From JAWWOW01 sp033851265 (GTDB lineage Bacteria; Actinomycetota; Actinomycetes; JAWWOW01), in NCBI GenBank assembly GCA_033851265.1, contig JAWWOW010000003.1:310001-374000 (forward strand): a DNA stretch of 64,000 nucleotides. The letters run 5' to 3'. The position numbers were made by a program, and so were the translations under genes. The notes under the pieces are model-generated. The model saw only the letters and a list, made by a program, of their open reading frames with translations. It was not told the DNA's origin and did no database searches. Positions 44,017 through 52,825 of the stretch are shown here, piece after piece. How positions within the stretch are numbered: position 1 is the stretch's first letter; every line of letters starts with the position of its first letter.

Positions 44017-44762
44017 TAGTCGAGGATCGACGGGTCGTCGCGCAACTCACGACGGGCCATCGCCTCGAACAGGCCAGGGAAATTGACCTGGTCGAAGATC
44101 CGGCCGAACCGTTCGTGCACCTCTGCAGGCAGCGGCACCCCACCGCCGACCGCCTCGACGTGCCAGGCCTGGCGGCAGCGCCACTCCAGGGTCACCGAGC
44201 GCAGGTGTGCCTGCTCGATGTCTTTAGCCACGATGAGGACACCGTGGTTCTGGAGCAACGCCATCGACGCAGCACCGAGCGCCTCGACCGCGGCGCGAGC
44301 ATTCTCGGTCTGATCGACAGCGCCCTCGTAGTCCGCGTACACCGCGACCTCGCCGGCGACCATCGCCGACGTCTGGTCATAGACGCCGGGCGCGCGACCC
44401 AGATCGGCGTAGACCGTGCCCCAGTGCGGGTGGTTGTGAACGGCAACCGTCACGTCGTGCCGCGCGCGGTGCAGCTCGAGGTGCAACGTGATTGCAGGTG
44501 TCACCGTCCACGGACCGTCGAGCACCTTGCCGTCGAGGTCGATGCGCATCACGTCGCGCGCGCACACCTCATCCCACGTCAATCCCCACGGGTTGACGAG
44601 AAACGTGCCGTCCGCCTGCTTGTACGTGATGTGACCGGCGAGATGATCGTCGTACCCCTCGCGGTGCAGCATCCGGCACAACAATGCGAGCTCACCCGCG
44701 GGCGTGAGTGCCGGGAGCGCGGGCGCCATCGGATTGGATCGGCGTACTTCTGTGGTGGTCAC
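44016..44762 (-). CDS. Class II aldolase/adducin family protein
   Basis: 248 residues from GTG 44762 with GGAGG 5 bases upstream; the longer frame to 44861 would overlap the divergent gene and its operator. Class II aldolase: the zinc ligands HNHPHWG and, later, the His in LLQNHGVLIVA, plus an N-terminal HITYKQADGTFLVNPWGLTW. It would catalyse aldol cleavage or dehydration of a small carbonyl product. It heads a minus-strand operon facing the second thiolase-fold gene. Confidence 0.88.
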   Translation of the reverse strand: MTTTEVRRSNPMAPALPALTPAGELALLCRMLHREGYDDHLAGHITYKQADGTFLVNPWGLTWDEVCARDVMRIDLDGKVLDGPWTVTPAITLHLELHRARHDVTVAVHNHPHWGTVYADLGRAPGVYDQTSAMVAGEVAVYADYEGAVDQTENARAAVEALGAASMALLQNHGVLIVAKDIEQAHLRSVTLEWRCRQAWHVEAVGGGVPLPAEVHERFGRIFDQVNFPGLFEAMARRELRDDPSILD

Positions 44763-44778
44763 GACGGCCTCCGAGTTC

Positions 44779-44803
44779 CCTGACGCTCGCGTCAGGATAG
44801 TCT
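44779..44803. promoter_or_regulatory. Palindromic operator of the catabolic island, copy 2
   Basis: CCTGACG-CTCG-CGTCAGG (44779-44796) is followed by ATAGTCTCCGG. TAGTCT (44798-44803) is 8 bases before GTG 44812, as at the copy near 35.75 kb. It lies between the divergent class II aldolase and thiolase-fold genes. Confidence 0.68.
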
Positions 44804-44811
44804 CCGGCGCC

Positions 44812-45996
44812 GTGGGGCGCGAGGGCAGCCGAGGAGTTGCCGCCGGCAGGCAAGCAGTCATTGTCGGCGTTGCGACGAGTGACTACCCGCTGCTCCCGCA
44901 CCTGTCCGAGCACCAGGTGCACGCGCAGGCGGCGGACCGCGCGCTGGCCGATGCCGGGCTCACCTACGACGATGTCGACGGCTATGCGACGGCCGGATTC
45001 TTGCCGATGTACGCCGTGCAACTCTGCGAGTACCTCGGCCTTCGGCCGAACCACCTCGACGAGACGAACGTCGGCGGCGCGTCGTACGAAGTGCTCGTCG
45101 AGCACGCCGCACAGGCGATCGAAACAGGTGCCTGCGAGACCGTGCTCGTCACGTACGGAAGTGTGCAGCTGTCCGCAATGGGCCGCCGGCTCGGCACCGG
45201 CACACCGGGCGGGGGTGGCATGGCCGGCCCCGCGGTGTACGACCAACTGTGGGGCAACACATTGGTCGGCAACTACGCGCTAGCCGCGATGCGGCACATG
45301 CACGAGTTCGGTACTACGCCCGAACAGCTTGCCGAGATCGCGGTGACGATGCGGGCGCATGCGGCGTACAACCCACAGGCGCAGTACCGCGACCCGCTGA
45401 CAGTGGGGGAGGTCGTCGCCTCGCGGTTGATCGCCGACCCACTGCACATGCTCGATTGCTGCGTCATCTCCGACGGCGGAGCGGCATGCGTCGTGACCAC
45501 GGCGGAGCGAGCACGCAACCTTCCGAGCAAACCTGTCCGCATCCTGGGTGCGTCGCACGCGATGACGCATGCGACGAACATCTCCGCGATGCCCGACGTG
45601 ACGGTCACGTCAGCCGCGCAGAGCGGGCCAGAGGCGTTCCGGCGCGCCGGGCTTACCCCGAGCGACGTCGATGTCGTGCAAATCTACGACTCGTTCACCA
45701 TCACCGCGTTGCTGTCGCTGGAGGACTTGGGCTTCTGTCGCAAGGGCGAGGGCGGCTCCTTCGTCGAGAACGGGCGATTGCGCTTTGACGGATCGCTGCC
45801 GATGAACACCGATGGCGGCGGGCTCTCGGCCTGCCATCCCGGGATGCGCGGCATGTTCCTGATCGTCGAGGCTGTGCGTCAGCTTCGCGGTGATGGCGGT
45901 GAGACTCAGGTCGCGGGTGCGGAGGTAGCACTCGTGCACGGCACGGGCGGGATGCTCTCGACTGGGGCGACGATGTTGCTGGGGCTGGACCGATGA
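44812..45996 (+). CDS. Thiolase-fold lipid-transfer protein (Ltp2-like aldolase), copy 2
   Basis: 394 residues from GTG 44812 (probably leaderless). The superfamily core is clear: AVIVGVATSDYPLLPHL, VGGASYEVLVEHAAQAIETG, DLGFCRKGEGGSFVENG and a C-terminal MNTDGGGLSACHPGMRG, which keeps the HP of the thiolase GHP motif. The usual nucleophilic Cys is again absent from the VGGAS loop by my alignment. It overlaps the DUF35 partner by 4 bases at its 3' end. It is not close enough to copy 1 to be a recent duplicate. Confidence 0.8.
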   Translation: MGREGSRGVAAGRQAVIVGVATSDYPLLPHLSEHQVHAQAADRALADAGLTYDDVDGYATAGFLPMYAVQLCEYLGLRPNHLDETNVGGASYEVLVEHAAQAIETGACETVLVTYGSVQLSAMGRRLGTGTPGGGGMAGPAVYDQLWGNTLVGNYALAAMRHMHEFGTTPEQLAEIAVTMRAHAAYNPQAQYRDPLTVGEVVASRLIADPLHMLDCCVISDGGAACVVTTAERARNLPSKPVRILGASHAMTHATNISAMPDVTVTSAAQSGPEAFRRAGLTPSDVDVVQIYDSFTITALLSLEDLGFCRKGEGGSFVENGRLRFDGSLPMNTDGGGLSACHPGMRGMFLIVEAVRQLRGDGGETQVAGAEVALVHGTGGMLSTGATMLLGLDR

Positions 45997-46409
45997 GCGA
46001 GCCGAAGCCCCGCCCTGCGCCACGTCTAGAACCCGAGTCAGAGACGTACTGGGCTGCGGCAAAGGACGGCCGCCTCGTCGTGCAGCGGTGTGAGTCGTGT
46101 GGTCACCATCAGTTCTACCCACGTGCGCACTGCCTCCAGTGCCGGGGTCCGGTGGCCTGGGTAGAGGTGTCTGGACGAGGCACGGTCTACAGCTACACGG
46201 TCATCAGGCAGAACTTCTCCCGCTCGTTCAAGCACCTCATTCCCTACGTGGTCGCGCTGGTCGACCTCGCGGAAGGGCCACGGCTGATGACCAACGTGGT
46301 CGGGTGTGATCCGCGCGACGTCCGAATTGGGGCGCCTGTCCAGGTCCGGTTCGAGCCGGTCTCGGATGAGGTGGCCCTTCCGCTCTTCGAGCTGCTGCCC
46401 CATTCTTAG
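45993..46409 (+). CDS. DUF35 zinc-ribbon/OB-fold partner, copy 2
   Basis: 138 residues. Zinc-ribbon pairs in CESCGHH and CLQCRG, OB fold with GRGTVYSYTVIRQNFS and VALVDLAEGPRLMTNV. As with copy 1, it should activate the thiolase-fold protein encoded just upstream. It ends 3 bases before the PAS kinase gene. Confidence 0.9.
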   Translation: MSEPKPRPAPRLEPESETYWAAAKDGRLVVQRCESCGHHQFYPRAHCLQCRGPVAWVEVSGRGTVYSYTVIRQNFSRSFKHLIPYVVALVDLAEGPRLMTNVVGCDPRDVRIGAPVQVRFEPVSDEVALPLFELLPHS

Positions 46410-46412
46410 CCG

Positions 46413-47927
46413 GTGCCGTCGGTGGAACCAGGTGACGCCCGCGAGCGGGACGTATTTGCGGCACGTCGGCTTGCTGAGCAATATCGAGCGTTGGTTGAGG
46501 ACGGCCCACTTGCCATCCTCGTGCACGACGAGGGCATCGTGAGTTACGTCAACGCCGCTGCCGTCGAGATGTACGGCGCGAGGTCGGTGGAAGAGATGCT
46601 CGGCCGGCACATCCTCGAGTTCAACACGTTGACAACCAAGCAGGCATTTGAAGAGCGAATGGAGCGCATGCGTCGAGGTGAGGTCATCTCCGACGAGCGA
46701 CTCAGGATTCAACGCCGTGACGGCACCGAACGCATCGTTGTCTGGTCGGCACGGACGGCGGTCGATAGCAACGGATCGACCATTCTGTTGTACCTCCAAG
46801 ACGTCACCGAGCGTGCGGAGGCTGAAGCTGCGCTCGAGGTGTCAGAACGCCGGTTCCGGATGATGTTGGAGAACTCCCCGATCGGTCTCGCATTGATCGA
46901 TACCGAAGGCCGCAATCTGCAGGTCAATCAAGCGCTCGCCGACATTGTGGGACGCACGGTCGACGAGCTGCTCACCATGGGGTTCGCACAGATCAGGCAC
47001 CCTGACAACGCGGCCGAGGAAGCCGCCGCCTTGGAAACGCTCCTGGCGGGCGAGGTTGACCGCTACAGCAGGGAGAAGCGCTTTCTGCATGCTTCGGGGG
47101 AGGCGGTATGGGTCAGTGTCGATGCAGGACTGGTCCGTGATCGTGAGGGCAAGCCTGCGTACGCCGTGCTACAAGTCCGTGACCTCTCCGAGGCGCATGC
47201 CGCGCAAGTCGCCCGGGACGAACACGTGCAACAACTGTCGGAGCTCAACGAGGAGCTACGTCACGCGAACGAGATCAAGGATCATTTCGTTGCCGTGACA
47301 AGCCACGAGATCCGTTCACCGTTGACGGCCATCCTGGGCTATGCCGCCACCTTGCGGCGGATGGGGGACCGGCTGACGCCAGAGCGTCGCGAGCAAGCGT
47401 TGGCGACGATCGAGCGTCAAGGGCGTCGGCTCGGCCAGCTGGTCGAGGACCTGCTCACCCTTGCGACAGCTGACGCCGGCCGACTCACTGTTGTGCCGCA
47501 AGACGTCCTGCTCTTACCGTCCTTGCAGTTGGCAGCGGAGGACCTCGCGATCGACGGGGAAAGCGTGCAGATCGAATGCCCTGAGGACCTCGCGCTGCGC
47601 GTTGACCCGATGCGACTGACGCAGATGATCGTCAACTATTTGAGCAACGCGGTGAAGTACGGCGCGCCTCCGATCACGATCCGCTGTGTCGCCGATGGCG
47701 CCAGCGCCGAGGTTCGCGTCTGCGACTCCGGCGAAGGCATTCCCGACGAGCTGGCGGGCCGGCTCTTCGAACGCTTCGCCCGCGCAGAGGGTGAGACAAA
47801 GTTGGGCACCGGCCTCGGCCTGGCAATCGTTCGCACGCTGGCCGAAGCGCACGGCGGCCAGGCGTGGTACGAGCCGGCTAACCCGAAGGGCGCCTGCTTC
47901 GCACTGCGGCTCCCGCGCGTGACCTGA
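46413..47927 (+). CDS. Cytoplasmic PAS-PAS sensor histidine kinase
   Basis: 504 residues from GTG 46413. No membrane helix is seen. Two PAS domains (about 25-145 with VNAAAVEMYGARSVEEMLG, and 150-270 with LINxEG-type ALIDTEGRNLQVNQALADIVG) precede HisKA (VTSHEIRSPLTAILGY, phospho-acceptor His) and an ATPase domain (NYLSNAVKYGAPPITI, CDSGEGIPDELAGRL, GLGLAIVRTLAEAHGG). It is an orphan kinase; no response regulator lies next to it. A soluble sensor inside a catabolic island could read an intracellular signal. Confidence 0.9.
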   Translation: MPSVEPGDARERDVFAARRLAEQYRALVEDGPLAILVHDEGIVSYVNAAAVEMYGARSVEEMLGRHILEFNTLTTKQAFEERMERMRRGEVISDERLRIQRRDGTERIVVWSARTAVDSNGSTILLYLQDVTERAEAEAALEVSERRFRMMLENSPIGLALIDTEGRNLQVNQALADIVGRTVDELLTMGFAQIRHPDNAAEEAAALETLLAGEVDRYSREKRFLHASGEAVWVSVDAGLVRDREGKPAYAVLQVRDLSEAHAAQVARDEHVQQLSELNEELRHANEIKDHFVAVTSHEIRSPLTAILGYAATLRRMGDRLTPERREQALATIERQGRRLGQLVEDLLTLATADAGRLTVVPQDVLLLPSLQLAAEDLAIDGESVQIECPEDLALRVDPMRLTQMIVNYLSNAVKYGAPPITIRCVADGASAEVRVCDSGEGIPDELAGRLFERFARAEGETKLGTGLGLAIVRTLAEAHGGQAWYEPANPKGACFALRLPRVT

Positions 47928-48632
47928 TCAGTCCACGAGAGGTAGCGACCGGCGCACTCGCTCGCCAGGGATGTGCGGCGTGCCATCGCGCATCGGGGGG
48001 AAGTCGAATCGCGCGGCTGTCGTCGATCGGGTGAGCTTGGTGATGTCGGCCTCGGGCAATGTCTTGGTGTCGTCGTCGATGACAACTTCCCACCGGCAGT
48101 GCGGGTTTCGCCCGGCGGGAGCGCGCGGCGGCCGATGCACATGCCGGACGCGTGCCTTCGGGTTGACCGCCTGCGCGGTGACGTCGAAGGTCGCGTCCTC
48201 GATCGTGTGACACATCATCGTCACCATCTGGTCGCCAAACGGCTCGACATCGAGCAACGCACCGCACGAGCGCAACTCGAAGAAGCCGTGCTTGTCGTCC
48301 ACGACCTCGTACTCCACGTCGAGGTAGTGATGTGGGAAGCCTGGGTCGAGTTGAAGCACCTTGAAGATGGCTTCTATGCCATCGCCCTCGATGCCGAACG
48401 CCTTACGCAACCGCTCGCCGTACACCGGGCTCGCGCCGCGCCACTCGTCGATCGCGACCGCCTCCATCGCGTCCTGCCCGTACCGCATGGCGACGGCGGC
48501 CAGGCCGGAACGATCGAGGAGATGCACGATCAGTGCGTACTCGCGCACCAACCGGACGAGAGCCTCCTTGGATAAGTCCTCGTACCGGAAATCTGCGGCG
48601 AAGGGCCCGGAGTAGTCGGCGAGATCGCTCAT
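47928..48632 (-). CDS. Conserved hypothetical protein with ED-rich C-terminus
   Basis: 234 residues from ATG 48632 (a TTG lies 9 bases further upstream). No familiar domain is certain. Features are VRLVREYALIVHLLDRSG near the start, DPGFPHHYLDVEYEVVDDKHGFFEL, MMCHTIEDATFDVTAQAVNP with a Cys near a Glu-Asp pair, and a basic RHVHRPPRAPAGRNPHCRWEV patch. Similar proteins accompany P450 and steroid/terpenoid genes in actinobacteria. It is divergent from the TetR gene. Confidence 0.75.
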   Translation of the reverse strand: MSDLADYSGPFAADFRYEDLSKEALVRLVREYALIVHLLDRSGLAAVAMRYGQDAMEAVAIDEWRGASPVYGERLRKAFGIEGDGIEAIFKVLQLDPGFPHHYLDVEYEVVDDKHGFFELRSCGALLDVEPFGDQMVTMMCHTIEDATFDVTAQAVNPKARVRHVHRPPRAPAGRNPHCRWEVVIDDDTKTLPEADITKLTRSTTAARFDFPPMRDGTPHIPGERVRRSLPLVD

Positions 48633-48672
48633 GCTGCGCAACCTACCCTTGCCTCGGCTAACTGACCAGACT

Positions 48673-48693
48673 ACTGTCCAGACATATGTCCAG
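48673..48693. promoter_or_regulatory. Dyad at the tetR start, possible autoregulatory operator
   Basis: The start of tetR lies in a perfect 10-bp palindrome GACATATGTC (48681-48690) flanked by direct repeats of GTCCAG. On the minus strand it continues as GGACAGTAGTCTGG, sharing TAGTCT with the two island operators. The similarity is partial, so autoregulation is a guess. Confidence 0.45.
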
Positions 48694-49285
48694 TCCGGCC
48701 GTTGCGCCGATGCGTCGCCACCTCACCGATCGCCAGGCAGACACGATCGGGCGTCTCGTCGAGGCCGCGATCGACGAGGTCGGCGAGTCGGGCTACGACG
48801 GCTTCACCGTCCGCAACGTGGCCAAGCGCGCCGGCGTTGCGCCAGCGACGGCGTACACCTATTTCGCCAGCAAGGACCACCTGCTGGCCGAGGTGTTCTG
48901 GCGTCGGCTACAGGCGCTGCCCGCACTCCGAGTCGACCGGCGTCGGAGCGCCGCTGACCGGGTTGCCGAGACCGTGCGCGACATGGCGCTGCTCGTGGCA
49001 GATGAACCCGAGTTGGCGGCGGCCGTGACCACGGCGATGCTCGCGCACGACCCGGACGTAAAGCGATTGCGCGACGACATCGGCGCGGTGTTCGCCGAAC
49101 GCATCGCAACCGCGCTGGGACCCGACGAGGACCCGGCGGTGCTGCGTGCGCTTGTCATCGCCTTCGCCGGGGCGATGCTCACCGCGGGCATGGGAAACGT
49201 CCGCTATGAAGAGCTCCCCGATCGGATGGCGGAGATCACGGGCCTCATGACGCGTCCGCTGCGCTCATCCCGGAGGTCGTCATGA
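48686..49285 (+). CDS. TetR family transcriptional regulator
   Basis: 199 residues. N-terminal HTH: DTIGRLVEAAIDEVGESGYDGFTVRNVAKRAGVAPATAYTYFASKDHLLAEVF, typical TetR, then an effector domain. It heads the operon with both P450 genes (4-base overlap) and lies where Rv0767c does beside cyp123 in M. tuberculosis. It is the obvious candidate to read the island's inducer. Confidence 0.93.
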   Translation: MSSPAVAPMRRHLTDRQADTIGRLVEAAIDEVGESGYDGFTVRNVAKRAGVAPATAYTYFASKDHLLAEVFWRRLQALPALRVDRRRSAADRVAETVRDMALLVADEPELAAAVTTAMLAHDPDVKRLRDDIGAVFAERIATALGPDEDPAVLRALVIAFAGAMLTAGMGNVRYEELPDRMAEITGLMTRPLRSSRRSS

Positions 49286-50487
49286 CCGCAACGGCGTCCG
49301 GTATCGAGCCCTTCCTCGATCCATACGACTACCGCTTTCACGAGGACCCGTACCCGTTCTATGCCGTGCTCCGCGAGCAGGCGCCGGTGTACCGCAACGA
49401 CGAACGCGGATTCTGGGCGCTGTCCCGTCATGCCGATGTGATGGCGGCGTTTCGCGACGCTGACCGGTTCTCCAGTGGTGATGGAGTTTCGCTCGATCCT
49501 GCGGCGTCGGGTCCGCATGCGTCCCGCATGATGTCGTTCCTTGCGATGGATCAGCCGCGCCACGGCCGCATGCGTGCCCTGGTGTCGCGCGGATTCACCC
49601 CCCGCCGGGTCGCCATGCTCGAGGACCGCATCCGGGAGATGACTCGGGCCCATCTCACGCCGGCGTTGGAAAAAGGATCGTTCGACTTCATCGACGACCT
49701 CGCCGGCAAGGTTCCGATGGACGTCATCTCCGAGCTGCTCGGCGTACCAGAAGCCGACCGTGCCGAGCTGCGACGCCTGGCCGACATCGTCGTGCACCGG
49801 GAAGAAGGAGTGCTCGACGTACCGCAGGCCGCAGCCGAAGCATCGTTGGAGCTGGTCACCTACTACGTCGACCTCGTTGCCTCCCGCCGGAAATCACCGC
49901 GCGATGACCTGACGTCCGCCTTGCTCGAGGTGGAGATCGACGGTGAGCGCCTCACCGAGGAGGAGCTCGTCGGGTTCCTCTTCCTGATGGTCGTCGCTGG
50001 AAACGAGACGACCACGAAGCTGCTCGGGCACGCCTGGTACTGGGCGTGGAAGTTCCCCGAACAGCGCGTTAAGCCATTCGGCGACCCGACCCGGGTCAAC
50101 GACTGGGTCGAGGAGACCTTGCGGTACGACGCGTCGACGCAAATCCTCGCTCGCACCGTGAGCGTCGACGTCGAGCTGCACGACGTGACCATGCATCCTG
50201 GCGACCGACTGCTGCTGCTACTCGGGTCGGCCAACCGCGACCCGCGAGTCTTTCCCGAGCCAGACACCTTCGACCTCGACCGTGACACGAGTGAGCTGGC
50301 GAGCTTTGGTAGCGGTCGGCACTTCTGTCTCGGGGCCTCGCTCGCCCGACTCGAGACCCGAATCGTGCTCGACGAGCTCGTTGCTCGCGTCGCGGACTAC
50401 AACATCGACGAATCAGGTGCGCGCCGCGTGCATTCGGTCAACGTTCGCGGGTTCGCGACGCTGCCCACCGAGGTGACGCTGCGATGA
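49282..50487 (+). CDS. Cytochrome P450 (CYP123-like)
   Basis: 401 residues. I-helix oxygen-binding motif AGNETTTKLLG, K-helix EETLRYDAS, and heme loop FGSGRHFCLGASLARLE with the axial ligand Cys349. Its place between tetR and an SDR-CYP51-ferredoxin set matches Rv0766c (cyp123) in M. tuberculosis. It likely hydroxylates a lipid or terpenoid using the ferredoxin encoded downstream. The stop overlaps the SDR start (ATGA). Confidence 0.95.
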   Translation: MTATASGIEPFLDPYDYRFHEDPYPFYAVLREQAPVYRNDERGFWALSRHADVMAAFRDADRFSSGDGVSLDPAASGPHASRMMSFLAMDQPRHGRMRALVSRGFTPRRVAMLEDRIREMTRAHLTPALEKGSFDFIDDLAGKVPMDVISELLGVPEADRAELRRLADIVVHREEGVLDVPQAAAEASLELVTYYVDLVASRRKSPRDDLTSALLEVEIDGERLTEEELVGFLFLMVVAGNETTTKLLGHAWYWAWKFPEQRVKPFGDPTRVNDWVEETLRYDASTQILARTVSVDVELHDVTMHPGDRLLLLLGSANRDPRVFPEPDTFDLDRDTSELASFGSGRHFCLGASLARLETRIVLDELVARVADYNIDESGARRVHSVNVRGFATLPTEVTLR

Positions 50488-51263
50488 CGGGATTGACCCC
50501 GAAAGACCGTCCAGCTGTGGTTACCGGCGCATCCTCCGGGATCGGTGCAGCGACGGCGCGCGCATTGGGCGCAATCGGCCATCCGGTCGTGCTGGGCGCG
50601 CGACGTGTGGACCGGTGCGAACAGGTCGCCGACGAGATTCGCGAGGCCGGCGGGGCAGCCCACAGCGTCGCACTGGACCTCACGGACGCGGTCTCGGTGA
50701 AGGCGTTTGCCGCCGAGGCAGCGCGGCTAGTCGGGCCCGTCGAAGTGGTCGTTTCGAACGCCGGTGAGACGCGACCGGGCACCGCCCTTGGTGCAGACAC
50801 CGCGTTGTTCGAACGTCATCTGCAGGTCAACGTCCTCGGCGCGCAGGCACTCGTCTCGCTGCTCGGCACCGACATGGTTGCGCGACGTCGCGGCGACATC
50901 GTCTTCGTCACCTCCGAAGTCGTCACGTCACCCCGCCCTGGCGTCGCGGCCTATGTCACGTCGAAATGGGCCATCGAGGGCCTTGCGCAAGCAATGCGCA
51001 TGGAGCTCGAAGGCACCGGTGTGCGGGTTTCCGTCGTGCGGCCCGGCCCGACACTCACCGAGATGGGCTGGGACTGGGATCCGGCAGTCACCGGCGAGTT
51101 GCTGAACGAGTGGCAGCGATGGGGACTCGTGCGGCACATGTCTTTCCTTGCGCCGGAAGGCGTGGCGAGCGCGGTCGCTGCCGTCGTGTCCGCGCCGCCA
51201 GGAGTGCATTTCACGTTGGTCGAAGTCGAGCCCGAGGCGCCCGTCGAAGGGAAGTCGGAATGA
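50484..51263 (+). CDS. Short-chain dehydrogenase/reductase
   Basis: 259 residues. Cofactor loop TGASSGIGAATARAL, NAG at strand 4 (VSNAGET), and catalytic Tyr-Lys in YVTSKWAIEGLAQAM. It matches the Rv0765c position between the two P450 genes. It likely oxidises the hydroxyl made by a P450. Both ends overlap neighbouring genes by 4 bases. Confidence 0.93.
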   Translation: MTGLTPKDRPAVVTGASSGIGAATARALGAIGHPVVLGARRVDRCEQVADEIREAGGAAHSVALDLTDAVSVKAFAAEAARLVGPVEVVVSNAGETRPGTALGADTALFERHLQVNVLGAQALVSLLGTDMVARRRGDIVFVTSEVVTSPRPGVAAYVTSKWAIEGLAQAMRMELEGTGVRVSVVRPGPTLTEMGWDWDPAVTGELLNEWQRWGLVRHMSFLAPEGVASAVAAVVSAPPGVHFTLVEVEPEAPVEGKSE

Positions 51264-52615
51264 CAACTCCATCGATGGTGTCCGGTGGCGGCGGGGAGCA
51301 CGGACACCTCGAAGAGCTGCGTACCGATCCGATTGGTCTCATGCAGCGGGTGCATGACGAGTGTGGCGAGGTCGGCTCGTTCACCCTCGCCGGTCGCACT
51401 GTTGTCATGCTGTCGGGCGCCGAGGTCAACGAGTGGTACTTCCGGATGCCGGATGAGGTGCTCGACCAGGCGGCGGCGTACCCCTTCATGACGCCGATCT
51501 TCGGCAAGGGGGTCATCTTCGACGCACCGCCCGAGCGGCGGAAGGAGATGCTGCAAACCCAGGCGTTGCGCGGACCGCAGATGCGCGGCCACGCGGAGAC
51601 GATTGCGAGCGAAGTGGAACGTGCGGTCGCCGGATGGGACGCACAGGACGGACCGACGGAGATCGATCTCCTGGACTGGTTCGCCGAGCTCACCATCTAC
51701 ACGTCGTCGGCCTGCCTCATCGGCAAGAAGTTCCGTGCGGAGCTGGACGAGCGCTTTGCGCATCTGTACCACGACCTCGAGCGTGGGACGGATGCAATTG
51801 CCTACGTCGACCCCTATGCACCGATCGAGAGTTTCCGTCGGCGCGATGCCGCCCGCATCGGCCTGGTCGAGCTGGTCGAAGGCATCATGGCCAACCGCGC
51901 CAACCAGGCGGACGCCGGAGCGGCCGATTTGCTCGACGTGCTGATGTCACTCCGGGACGAGAGCGGCAACGCGCGATTCACTGCAGACGAGATCACCGGC
52001 ATGTTCATCGGGATGATGTTCGCCGGGCACCACACGACGTCAGGCACGGCAGCGTGGACGTTGATCGAGCTGCTGCGTCATCCCGACGAGATGGCTGCGG
52101 TGGTCAGCGAGCTCGACGAGTTGTACGCGGACGGATCGTCAGTTTCTCACCAGGCGCTGCGCGAGATCCCACGGCTGGAATCAGTCGTCAAGGAGGCCTT
52201 GCGCCTGCACCCGCCGCTGATTCTGCTGCTCCGAGTGGCAACCGAGGACCTCGAGGTTGGCGGCTTCGCAATCCGCAAGGGTGATCTCGTCGCCGCGACA
52301 CCGGCGGTGTCCAACCGGCTGCCAAGCGACTTTCCCGATGCAAGCGCGTTCGTGCCGGAGCGCTACCTCGCTCCGCGCCGCGAGGACGACGTCAACCCGT
52401 GGACCTGGATCCCCTTTGGTGGCGGGCGGCACCGGTGCGTTGGTGCGGCGTTCGCGATGATGCAGCTGAAGGCGATTTTTTCCGTGCTGCTGCGGCGCTA
52501 CACGTTCGAGTTGGCGCAACCGCCGGACACCTACCGCAACGACCACTCCAAAATGGTCGTGCAGTTGCAGCAACCGTGCCGTGCCCGAGTGCGCCCTCGC
52601 GAGCCAAGCGCATGA
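51260..52615 (+). CDS. cyp51: CYP51-like cytochrome P450
   Basis: 451 residues from ATG 51260. The I-helix segment FAGHHTTSGTAAWTL is the CYP51-type pattern, then KEALRLHPPLILLLR (K-helix ExxR) and heme loop PFGGGRHRCVGAAFAMM with axial Cys393. CYP51 enzymes remove the 14-alpha-methyl of sterols. With a 3Fe-4S ferredoxin next door, as in Rv0763c-Rv0764c, this is probably an authentic CYP51-family enzyme, although some bacterial relatives have other substrates. Confidence 0.88.
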   Translation: MTTPSMVSGGGGEHGHLEELRTDPIGLMQRVHDECGEVGSFTLAGRTVVMLSGAEVNEWYFRMPDEVLDQAAAYPFMTPIFGKGVIFDAPPERRKEMLQTQALRGPQMRGHAETIASEVERAVAGWDAQDGPTEIDLLDWFAELTIYTSSACLIGKKFRAELDERFAHLYHDLERGTDAIAYVDPYAPIESFRRRDAARIGLVELVEGIMANRANQADAGAADLLDVLMSLRDESGNARFTADEITGMFIGMMFAGHHTTSGTAAWTLIELLRHPDEMAAVVSELDELYADGSSVSHQALREIPRLESVVKEALRLHPPLILLLRVATEDLEVGGFAIRKGDLVAATPAVSNRLPSDFPDASAFVPERYLAPRREDDVNPWTWIPFGGGRHRCVGAAFAMMQLKAIFSVLLRRYTFELAQPPDTYRNDHSKMVVQLQQPCRARVRPREPSA

Positions 52616-52824
52616 GAGTCGTCGCGGATCTCGAGCTCTGCCAGGGGCATGCGGAATGCACCGTTGAGGCGCCGGCAGTGTTCGCCCTTTCCAACGACAA
52701 CCACGTAACCATCCTCATCGACACTCCGCCGGGGGAGATGGTGGACGCCGTCACCAACGCAGTCCGGTACTGCCCCACTCACGCCCTACGCATGGAGCAC
52801 ACCGAACGCATCGAGGAGGACTGA
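52612..52824 (+). CDS. fdx: [3Fe-4S] ferredoxin
   Basis: 70 residues from ATG 52612, overlapping the P450 stop. Cluster ligands Cys10, Cys16 and Cys54 in CQGHAEC and RYCPTHA; His13 replaces the fourth cysteine, so a [3Fe-4S] cluster is expected. It passes electrons to the neighbouring P450s. It matches Rv0763c next to cyp51 in M. tuberculosis. Confidence 0.95.
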   Translation: MRVVADLELCQGHAECTVEAPAVFALSNDNHVTILIDTPPGEMVDAVTNAVRYCPTHALRMEHTERIEED

Positions 52825-52825
52825 C

